Shown: in pieces, positions 1 to 5,463 of the stretch
Layout: every line of letters begins with the position of its first letter
Position numbering within the stretch: position 1 is the first letter of the stretch
Source: Patescibacteria group bacterium AH-259-L07
GTDB taxonomy: Bacteria; Patescibacteriota; Patescibacteriia; UBA2591; UBA6264
Assembly: GCA_027718005.1 (NCBI GenBank)
Contig: JALLOP010000056.1
Span: forward strand, 1 to 9,344
Length of the DNA: 9,344 bases
Reading direction: 5' to 3'
Translations under genes and position numbers: made by a program
Notes under the pieces: generated by a model
Told to the model about the DNA's origin: nothing
The model's input: the letters and a program-made list of their open reading frames with translations, nothing else
Databases searched by the model: none

Positions 1-1280
1 ACCCTGATCGACTGGCAAGGAATAGTATTGATGGCGGAAAGATTATTTTTCTTGTTGACAGCGAGAAAATCAAAGCGCTCAAATTCCCGACGTTCTGGTT
101 TGAACCGACTCCGCAAGGCAAATTCATGCTTAATATTGCTTTTGGCCAATCAAAATATTTTGTTGATAATCTTTCAGAGAATACGAAACGAGGGTTACGA
201 CAAAAACTAAGACGAGGTGAAATGCCCGGACCTGCGCCGCTGGGATACGTAAATGACTTACGGACCCATACAATAGTAAAAGATCCTGGCAGATTTCGCC
301 TTGTGAAAAAACTTTTTGACCTGTATGCGAAAGGCACGTATTCGATGAAAGATTTACAGAAATTTTCAATTCCTGCTGGCTTGTTAAGCCGAAACGAAAA
401 TATACTTTCACTCTCTACCATTCAACACTTTCTTCAAAATCCTTTTTATTACGGCTTGTTTAAATACAAGGGCGAGATATATCAAGGCATACACAAACCA
501 ATGATTACCAAGAAACTTTTTGAAACATGCCAAAAGGTTATGGCTGATCGTTCTCGGCCTAGGAAACGAAGTCAAAAAGAATATGCTTTTCGTGGAATCT
601 TCAAATGTGGTGAATGCGGGTGTTCCATTACCTCTGAAACACAAAAAGGACATAACTATTATCGCTGTACGAAAAAGCGTGTCCCTTGCTCTCAACGCTA
701 TATTAGGGAAGAGCTTTTGGCACAACAAATTTCAGATATTCTTAAAAAAGTTTCTTTGCCCCAATCCTGGACAGAGAAAATGCTTGTCAAACTTGACAAG
801 GAACAAGAGCAAGAAAATGAAAAGGTAAAAACTTTTGCTCAAAACTTAAAATTGCAAATAGAACAATGCGACGATAAACTTGATAAATTATTGGATGCTC
901 ATTTAGATGAGACAATTACTAGGGACGAATACATGGATAAAAAACAAAAAATTCTTAACGAAAAAGTTGCAATTTCTGAAAAATTAAAGGATTTTGAGCA
1001 AAAGGGTAATCATTGGCTCGAACAGGCGAAAAAGTTCATTTCTGAGGCAAAACAAGCCAAAATTATCGCTTTGCAAAAAAATCTCTTTGAGAAAAGAGAT
1101 TTTCTAAAAAAGATTGGCTCGAACCGCATTTTGCGCGAGCGCACGGTTTATATAAATCCTAAAAATGAATGGAAAATACTATATAATTTGCCTATTGAGG
1201 CACGAAGCGCCGACGCAGAAAATAGAGAACATACAATGTGGCTCCGGAGGGCGGGATCGAACTTCAAGCGAATGAATTAG
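1..1280 (+). CDS. Large serine recombinase, 5' end cut off by the window edge
   Basis: This is a site-specific DNA recombinase that cuts and rejoins DNA through a catalytic serine, used by integrative elements. The open frame enters at position 3 and gives about 425 residues. It opens with the end of the resolvase catalytic domain (PDRLARN, then KFPTFWFEPTPQGKF). The recombinase domain follows (NLSENTKRGLRQKLRRGEMPG, PLGY), then a zinc ribbon with cysteines at visible residues 202, 205, 222 and 229 (CGEC...YYRC...PC). A long charged coiled coil comes next (about 245-360), and a tail containing KNEWKILYNLP. The family usually runs to about 500-550 residues, so roughly 100 residues including the catalytic serine lie outside the window. 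ATG 126 is an internal Met, not the start. The last 13 or so residues are translated from a reversed tRNA 3' end, so the normal C-terminus may differ. The stop overlaps the convergent valS stop. Confidence 0.93.
   Translation, partial: PDRLARNSIDGGKIIFLVDSEKIKALKFPTFWFEPTPQGKFMLNIAFGQSKYFVDNLSENTKRGLRQKLRRGEMPGPAPLGYVNDLRTHTIVKDPGRFRLVKKLFDLYAKGTYSMKDLQKFSIPAGLLSRNENILSLSTIQHFLQNPFYYGLFKYKGEIYQGIHKPMITKKLFETCQKVMADRSRPRKRSQKEYAFRGIFKCGECGCSITSETQKGHNYYRCTKKRVPCSQRYIREELLAQQISDILKKVSLPQSWTEKMLVKLDKEQEQENEKVKTFAQNLKLQIEQCDDKLDKLLDAHLDETITRDEYMDKKQKILNEKVAISEKLKDFEQKGNHWLEQAKKFISEAKQAKIIALQKNLFEKRDFLKKIGSNRILRERTVYINPKNEWKILYNLPIEARSADAENREHTMWLRRAGSNFKRMN
1239..1262 (-). other. tRNA 3'-end fragment, probable attachment-site core
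   Basis: Read on the minus strand this is the 3' end of a tRNA: T-loop TTCGATC, T-stem 3' strand CCGCC, acceptor 3' strand CTCCGGA, discriminator G, then CCA. The match stops at the T-loop. The expected T-stem partner GGCGG is absent (TGAAG is found) and no acceptor 5' strand TCCGGAG lies within 75 bases to the right, so the tRNA body is missing. The U1-A72, C2-G71, C3-G70 acceptor start with a G discriminator would suit tRNA-Asn, but the identity is not proven. It lies inside the end of the serine recombinase frame. Elements of this type often use tRNA 3' ends as att sites, so this is probably half of an att core. Confidence 0.7.
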
Positions 1281-3865
1281 ATAGTCAGGGCAACGTTTGC
1301 TAGTTTTTCAACTAAATTCTTGTATTCTTTTTGGGCAAGGATTTTTTTGCTTTTACTTTTGTATTTTACTTGTTGTTTGAGTGGAATTTTTTTACCTGCT
1401 TTCCAGTTTCTGATTTCAGTGACCAGGTCTTTAACGGCAATGAATTCCTGTTCTGATTTTTTATTGACAAGTTTTTTATTTGCTCTTGGCCAGGGAGCTA
1501 TTATTAATAATTTATTATTTTTACTTAGATACTCGGTACTTAGACACTCGGTGTCTAAGTAAATTTGTTCAGTAACAAAGGGAATAAAGGGGTGAAGAAG
1601 TTTGAGTAGGGTAGTGAGTGTATAGTTAAGGATGTGTATAGTATTTTGGGATTCCTTGCTCGGACCATCTCCCTTGTCATTCCGCACTTCGTGCGGAATG
1701 ACAGCGGGGGGTGACATTTGTAATTTTGAAATTTCTAAGTACCAGTCAGCAAATTCATGCCAGGTAAAGTCATAGAGCTCTTGTGCTGCTTCGCCCAATT
1801 CATAGTTTTTAATCCTTTCAGTTACTGAACCAATTACAGAGTTTAGACGACTCAAGATCCATTTATCCGATAGAGTAATAGGTTTTAGTAATTTTTTAAT
1901 TTTTAATTTTGTATTGTCATTTTGCATTTTGATATTTGCACTTTGCATTTGAGCGAAGCGATTGATGTTCCATAATTTATTGATAAAGTTTCTGCTTGCT
2001 ATAAGTGCTCGTTCATCAAATCGAAATGCTTGCTGATCTCTGGTCGTTTGATAGATAAGGCCGAATCGGGTTGCGTCAGCGCCATATTTTTCAATGAGTT
2101 CTAATGGATCAAGGCCGGTGCCTAAGGATTTGCTCATGCGCCTTCCTTCTATGTTCAGTACGGTTGCGTGGAGATACACTTCATGAAAGGGAATCTTGTT
2201 TAAAAATTCCAATGATGAAAATACCATGCGCGCTACCCATAAGTAAAGTATTTCTGGAGCGGTTGAGAGAAACGAGGTGGGATAGTATGTTTTTAAATCC
2301 TTTGTTCTTTGGGGCCAGCCAAGGGTGGCAAACGGCCACAGTGCTGAAGAGAACCAGGTATCTAATACGTCGGCTGACTGCTCCATGTCGCAGTGTTTAC
2401 AGAACGGACACTGTTTGGGTCGTTCAATAGAAACTATAAATTGTTCAGCCGACGAATTTCTAATTTCTAATTTCGAATTTCTAATTTTTTTGGAATTTGG
2501 AATTTGTTTGTCATTTGGATTTTGGAATTTGGAATTTGTTCCTGTTTGGTTCTCACAGAACCAAACAGGAAGGCGATGTCCCCACCAGAGCTGTCGGGAA
2601 ATACACCAGTCCTCAATATTTTCTAACCAGTTACAATATATTTTTTTATATCGTTTGGGGAAAATTTTAATTTTGTCTTTTTTAACAACACGAATGGCTG
2701 GCTTAGCTAACTTTTCCATTTTTACAAACCACTGGGTAGAAATTTGTGGTTCAATTGTCGAGCCGCACCGGTCGCATAAAGAAAGTTTGTGTGAATATTC
2801 TTCTTCTTTTTTGAGTGCGCCAAGGGTTTTTAGTTCTTGTACGATTTCTTCTCTTGCGTGTAAAACATTTTTTCCCGCATATTTACCTGCGTCTTTGGTC
2901 ATGGTTGCATCTGGGCCAATTACGTTAATGACCTCAAGATTTTTTTCTTTGCCAATTTTGGCGTCAGCGTTGTCGTGCGCAGGCGTGATTTTTACTGCAC
3001 CCGTGCCAAATTCAGGATCAATTAAATGGTGGGCTATAATAGGGATTTCACGGTTCATAATAGGGAGAATTACGGTTTTGCCAACAAGGTCTTTGTATCG
3101 CTCATCTTTGGGATGAACTGCGACTGCAGTGTCACCCAGCATGGTTTCTGGTCGTGTCGTCGCTACGGTAATGTATTCGGGTATATGGTTTTTAGGTTTT
3201 GATATTTTTGAATTTTGATTTGTATTTTTGATTTTTGATTTTTGATTTTTGATTTTATATCTGATATGCCATAGTTTTGATTCTTGTTCCCTATATTTTA
3301 TTTCAATATCTGAGATTGCCGTTGCGCATCTCGGGCACCAGTTCACAATTCTGGGGCCGCGGTATATATATCCCTTTTTAAAATAATGAACAAATGCGGT
3401 GAGAACCGCATGGTTATAGTCCTTATCAAGAGTAAACTTTGTTCGTGACCAATCACATGAGCAGCCTAATTTTTTTAATTGATCTAAGATGAGATTACCG
3501 TATGTTTCTCTCCATTCCCATACGCGAGAAATAAATTTTTCCCGGCCCAGCTTATGGCGGGTAAGACCAGTCTTTATAAGCTCTTTCTCTACAACATTTT
3601 GTGTTGCAATGCCTGCATGGTCAGTTCCCGGGAGCCACAGTGCACGCCTGCCATTCATGCGATAAAATCTGATAATAATATCTTGAATCGTGTTATTTAA
3701 GGCATGACCCATATGAAGGGAGCCGGTAATATTAGGTGGGGGAATAGCAATAGAATACATTTTTTTCCGTTTTCCGGGCAGCTTATCAGGATTAAAAAAA
3801 TTATTCTTTTCCCAGAGTTGGTAGATTTTCGATTCATATTTTTCAGGTTCGTATGCTTTTTCCAT
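1277..3865 (-). CDS. valS: Valyl-tRNA synthetase with multiple repeat-derived insertions
   Basis: Cytoplasmic class Ia synthetase that charges tRNA-Val with valine and edits misacylated threonine. The HIGH motif is HMGH at residues 51-54 and GTDHAGIATQ is at 80-89. The editing domain has TTRPET at 236-241, CISRQLWWGHRLPVWF precedes residue 432, and the KMSKS loop is RMSKS at 576-580. An anticodon-binding domain follows. At 862 residues it is near family size only because of in-frame, low-complexity inserts at about 206-226, 432-473, 637-658, 718-737 and 769-782. The conserved core is therefore short, and the protein stops after LANVALTI without the usual C-terminal coiled-coil arm. The chosen ATG lies inside the end of tsaE (23-nt overlap), with no Shine-Dalgarno, so it is probably translated by coupling. 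It is the last gene of the xer-tsaE-valS operon. Confidence 0.97.
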   Translation of the reverse strand: MEKAYEPEKYESKIYQLWEKNNFFNPDKLPGKRKKMYSIAIPPPNITGSLHMGHALNNTIQDIIIRFYRMNGRRALWLPGTDHAGIATQNVVEKELIKTGLTRHKLGREKFISRVWEWRETYGNLILDQLKKLGCSCDWSRTKFTLDKDYNHAVLTAFVHYFKKGYIYRGPRIVNWCPRCATAISDIEIKYREQESKLWHIRYKIKNQKSKIKNTNQNSKISKPKNHIPEYITVATTRPETMLGDTAVAVHPKDERYKDLVGKTVILPIMNREIPIIAHHLIDPEFGTGAVKITPAHDNADAKIGKEKNLEVINVIGPDATMTKDAGKYAGKNVLHAREEIVQELKTLGALKKEEEYSHKLSLCDRCGSTIEPQISTQWFVKMEKLAKPAIRVVKKDKIKIFPKRYKKIYCNWLENIEDWCISRQLWWGHRLPVWFCENQTGTNSKFQNPNDKQIPNSKKIRNSKLEIRNSSAEQFIVSIERPKQCPFCKHCDMEQSADVLDTWFSSALWPFATLGWPQRTKDLKTYYPTSFLSTAPEILYLWVARMVFSSLEFLNKIPFHEVYLHATVLNIEGRRMSKSLGTGLDPLELIEKYGADATRFGLIYQTTRDQQAFRFDERALIASRNFINKLWNINRFAQMQSANIKMQNDNTKLKIKKLLKPITLSDKWILSRLNSVIGSVTERIKNYELGEAAQELYDFTWHEFADWYLEISKLQMSPPAVIPHEVRNDKGDGPSKESQNTIHILNYTLTTLLKLLHPFIPFVTEQIYLDTECLSTEYLSKNNKLLIIAPWPRANKKLVNKKSEQEFIAVKDLVTEIRNWKAGKKIPLKQQVKYKSKSKKILAQKEYKNLVEKLANVALTI
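1522..1561. repeat. Tandem 15-mer plus palindrome inside valS
   Basis: Two near-identical 15-mers, TACTTAGATACTCGG (1522-1536) and TACTTAGACACTCGG (1537-1551), sit side by side. The second also forms a perfect 11-bp hairpin, TACTTAGACAC / GTGTCTAAGTA, around a TCG loop (1537-1561). It is translated in valS as DTECLSTEYLS, residues about 769-782, and is not part of the conserved protein. LSTEYLS-like repeats recur in CPR proteins as far as I recall (established knowledge, not checked here). Confidence 0.8.
1675..1703. repeat. REP-like perfect palindrome inside valS
   Basis: Perfect 13-bp inverted repeat, TGTCATTCCGCAC / GTGCGGAATGACA, with a TTC loop. It encodes the VIPHEVRND stretch (around residues 722-730) within an unconserved insert in the anticodon-binding region of valS. 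Palindromes giving VIPHEVRND-type peptides are familiar as interspersed repeats in several bacterial groups. Flanking runs CTCCC and GGGGGG suggest the element is a little longer than the perfect stem. Confidence 0.85.
1885..1957. repeat. AT-rich low-complexity insert in valS
   Basis: Loose repetition of ATTTTGCATTT / TTTTTAATTTTT-like words on the plus strand. In valS it reads as SANIKMQNDNTKLKIKK, about residues 637-658, between the catalytic region and the tRNA-binding helices. The compositional bias and lack of conserved residues mark it as an expansion rather than a domain. Boundaries are approximate. Confidence 0.6.
2449..2538. repeat. AT-rich repeat array inserted in valS
   Basis: Contains a perfect 17-bp direct repeat, GGAATTTGGAATTTGTT, at 2492-2508 and 2524-2540, plus several TTTCTAATTTC-like words at 2456-2487. 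It is translated in frame as an Asn/Lys/Ser-rich segment (residues about 443-473) that splits the conserved LPVWFC stretch from the downstream Cys-rich motif QCPFC. No family function is known for this segment. Confidence 0.8.
2539..2571. repeat. Perfect 15-bp palindrome at the conserved PVWF codons of valS
   Basis: Arms TTCCTGTTTGGTTCT (2539-2553) and AGAACCAAACAGGAA (2557-2571) with a 3-nt loop. One arm encodes the conserved PVWF residues; the other is the reverse complement, read as ENQTG in the unconserved insert. The hairpin forms the left edge, in protein order, of the low-complexity insert. Confidence 0.9.
3186..3262. repeat. Heptamer tandem repeat inserted in the valS editing domain
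   Basis: Four perfect TTTTTGA units at 3225-3252 are flanked by diverged copies (TTTTGAT, TTTTTGAATTTTGAT). In valS they encode a Lys/Asn/Gln/Ser-rich stretch (about residues 202-226, including KNQKSKIKNTNQNSK) just before EYITVATTRPET. An unconserved solvent loop at the start of the editing domain is the likely location. Confidence 0.85.
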
Positions 3866-4337
3866 AGTTTGTGATGGTTATAATTCTTTCATTCTTTTTT
3901 CTCCCTGTTTTTAGTGTAATGATTATACTATGTTTCGGCAAGATGTCCCTTACTTTATCAGCCCATTCAATAACCGTGACCGTATTAGATTTTCCTAACC
4001 AGTCTTTTAATCCTATATCAATGAGCCCTTGGCTAGATTTTAATCTGTAGGCGTCGACATGAACAAAATGTTTTATTTTATTTACCCTGTTAAATAATTT
4101 CACCCTCGGCGAAATTCCCGCTTCGCGGGATTTAACAGGGTAAACTTTCATCAGCACAAAAGTCGGACTGGTGATGGTGGTAGTAATGTCAAAACCCTTG
4201 GTCATCCCTTTAATGAGTACTGTTTTTCCCGCCCCTAATTCCCCAATTAATCCGATTACTTCGCCACCTTTGCATTGCGTAGCAAGTTTTTTTCCTAGGG
4301 CAATAGTTTGTTTTTCAGATGTAGTAATTATTTTCAT
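3843..4337 (-). CDS. tsaE: tRNA t6A-biosynthesis ATPase TsaE
   Basis: Partner ATPase of the TsaB-TsaD-TsaE complex that makes N6-threonylcarbamoyladenosine at position 37 of ANN-decoding tRNAs. It is 164 residues long. The Walker A motif is GELGAGKT at 32-39, followed by TITSPTFVLMKVY, HVDAYRL at 93-99 and VIEWADKV at 122-129, all in family order. Residues about 65-86 (reading KSREAGISPRVKLFNRVNK) are an insertion encoded by a long palindrome, and removing it gives a typical length of about 142. ATG shares ATGA with the upstream xer stop, so translation is coupled. The gene runs 23 nt into valS. The stop is TGA. Confidence 0.95.
   Translation of the reverse strand: MKIITTSEKQTIALGKKLATQCKGGEVIGLIGELGAGKTVLIKGMTKGFDITTTITSPTFVLMKVYPVKSREAGISPRVKLFNRVNKIKHFVHVDAYRLKSSQGLIDIGLKDWLGKSNTVTVIEWADKVRDILPKHSIIITLKTGRKKNERIITITNYGKSIRT
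4081..4144. repeat. Long palindromic element inserted in tsaE
   Basis: Outer arms TTTACCCTGTTAAAT (4081-4095) and ATTTAACAGGGTAAA (4130-4144) are perfect over 15 bp. Inside lies a second hairpin, TCCCGC-TTC-GCGGGA (4116-4130), and an ATTTC/GAAAT pair around ACCCTCGGC. The 64-bp unit adds about 21 residues to TsaE without breaking the frame, between the MKVY and HVDAYR segments. It is much like the protein-coding palindromic elements described in Rickettsia in behaviour; relationship to them is not implied. Confidence 0.85.
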
Positions 4338-5164
4338 AAAGGGCTTTTGATATTTTTTAATTTTGGATTGGTAACTTGAGTATAAATTTGTGTCGTTCTG
4401 ATACTTGAGTGCCCTAATAGTTTTTGCACATATCTAACATCGGTACCATTTTCAAGTAAATGTGTGGCGAAACTGTGCCGCAAACTGTGGAAAGTCGCGG
4501 CTTTCTTAACGCCGGCGTTTTTTAGCGCTTTTTTAAAGATTTTTTGCAATGAGGTCGTTGTTAATTTTCCGCCTCTATTACTTTCAAATACAAAGTTTTC
4601 TCCACTTTTTCCTGCAATGAGATTTTGAATATCAGTAGTAATTTTTTCAGGGAATACGGTGATGCGATCTTTTTTACCTTTTGATTGTTTGATATGAATG
4701 GTTAATTCTTGAAGGTCAAGATCGCGCACTTTAAGATCGACGACTTCACCCACTCTTAGTCCTGAACCATAAGTCAGGGAAATTATTAGGCGATGTTTGC
4801 TGTTGCCAGTTAAAGAAATAATTTTTTCAATTTCTTCTCGTGACAAAATAATAGGTAGTTTTTTGCTTGTTTTTGCTGATTTTAAATCAATTTTATCTTG
4901 CGATTTTATAATTTCTCGATAGAAGAATTTTATAGCGTTCAGAGCCAAATTAATAGTTTGTGGCGACTTTCCCTTTTTTTGTTTTTCCAATAAGAAATTT
5001 TTAATAGCCTCATTCTTTTCAGAAATTTTCTTTTGTTTTGCAAACGCTAAAAAATCATTGATGTAAAACAGATAACCCTTGATAGTTTTAGGGCTATAAT
5101 TTCGCAATTTTAACAAATCTTCTGTTTTTTTGAGCAGCATTAAATTGATGCCTTGTTTTTTCAT
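4334..5164 (-). CDS. xerD: XerC/XerD-type tyrosine recombinase
   Basis: Site-specific recombinase, probably the single chromosome-dimer resolvase of the cell. It is 276 residues long. An N-terminal SAM-like core-binding domain (about 10-90, with RNYSPKTIKGY) is followed by the catalytic domain (about 105-270). The active-site set is complete: R137 (GSGLRVGE), K162 (SKGKKDR), H226 and R229 (HSLRH), H252 (LLGHSS) and nucleophile Y261 (TQIYTQV). Length and motifs match Xer proteins rather than phage integrases, and it heads an operon with tsaE and valS, which argues for a housekeeping role. ATG 5164 follows a TATAAT by 8 nt with no Shine-Dalgarno. The internal Met9 is an alternative start. XerC versus XerD versus XerA cannot be settled by eye. 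Confidence 0.92.
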   Translation of the reverse strand: MKKQGINLMLLKKTEDLLKLRNYSPKTIKGYLFYINDFLAFAKQKKISEKNEAIKNFLLEKQKKGKSPQTINLALNAIKFFYREIIKSQDKIDLKSAKTSKKLPIILSREEIEKIISLTGNSKHRLIISLTYGSGLRVGEVVDLKVRDLDLQELTIHIKQSKGKKDRITVFPEKITTDIQNLIAGKSGENFVFESNRGGKLTTTSLQKIFKKALKNAGVKKAATFHSLRHSFATHLLENGTDVRYVQKLLGHSSIRTTQIYTQVTNPKLKNIKSPL

Positions 5165-5172
5165 GTATTTTT

Positions 5173-5178
5173 ATTATA
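5173..5178 (-). promoter_or_regulatory. Possible -10 box of a leaderless xer-tsaE-valS transcript
   Basis: TATAAT on the minus strand ends 8 nt before the xer ATG, so transcription from it would start at or within a couple of bases of the start codon. No good -35 hexamer is visible at 16-18 nt, and the region is AT-rich, so this is tentative. Confidence 0.35.
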
Positions 5179-5244
5179 ATGACTGTGATAGAAATGTTTT
5201 TATGGTGACGGCTTTGTTAAAATAATATCACAAGTTTGTATAAC

Positions 5245-5394
5245 ATGCAAATAGAAGTTATTAACAACAAAAAAGGTCGTATAAAAACCAGTTATGTGCA
5301 ATTCAAAAAATATTTTTCTAAGATGATAAGGAATAATAGGCTTTCTAAAAAAAGTAATAAATTTGATTTTTTCTTTTATTATAGAGGGGGATAA
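5245..5394 (+). CDS. Possible 49-codon ORF or gene remnant upstream of the phosphotransferase
   Basis: An ATG preceded directly by TATAAC opens 49 codons beginning MQIEVINNKKGRIKTSYVQ, very basic and ending FYYRGG. I do not recognise it. Its second half (from FKKYFS to KFDFF) is the left copy of the inverted repeat flanking the neighbouring gene. The right copy, read in the same sense, keeps FKKYFS...KFDFF with a 3-nt length difference but contains a TAG. That pattern would fit decayed copies of a coding fragment. It could equally be a chance frame in AT-rich DNA. Confidence 0.3.
   Translation: MQIEVINNKKGRIKTSYVQFKKYFSKMIRNNRLSKKSNKFDFFFYYRGG
5302..5373. repeat. Left copy of inverted repeat flanking the phosphotransferase gene
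   Basis: Three blocks here recur in the same order, inverted, at 8007-8075: a 17-mer at 5302-5318 (TTCAAAAAATATTTTTC), ATAGGCTTTC at 5336-5345, and a 17-mer ending at 5373 (ATAAATTTGATTTTTTC). Spacers between the blocks have diverged. It lies about 90 bp upstream of the phosphotransferase start. Confidence 0.8.
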
Positions 5395-5400
5395 TATTGT

Positions 5401-5427
5401 GTTTTCCTCCGCTTCGCTTCAGAAAAC
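5401..5427. repeat. Short hairpin with TCCGCT-CGCT loop, copy 1
   Basis: GTTTTC (5401-5406) pairs with GAAAAC (5422-5427). The loop CTCCGCTTCGCTTCA matches the loop of the hairpin at 8182-8208 at 12 of 15 positions. It is a GC-rich island in AT-rich DNA, 36 bp before the phosphotransferase start. Probably a small interspersed palindromic repeat. Confidence 0.6.
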
Positions 5428-5463
5428 GATTTATTTATAAACTTTAGATATTGACCTTATATT

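Noticed and set aside
126..128. ATG 126 as the start of the serine recombinase
   Set aside because: The same frame is open to the window edge and encodes conserved family residues (PDRLARN and on) before this Met.
1239..1312. A complete tRNA gene on the minus strand
   Set aside because: Only the T-loop to CCA part is present; there is no T-stem partner, anticodon arm or acceptor 5' strand.
2325..3116. 263-codon plus-strand frame antisense to valS
   Set aside because: It runs through conserved valS catalytic codons and repeat inserts, and its translation shows no domain; it is a shadow of valS.
3225..3252. CRISPR-like repeat array
   Set aside because: Seven-base units with no spacers, within a coding sequence; no cas genes in the window.
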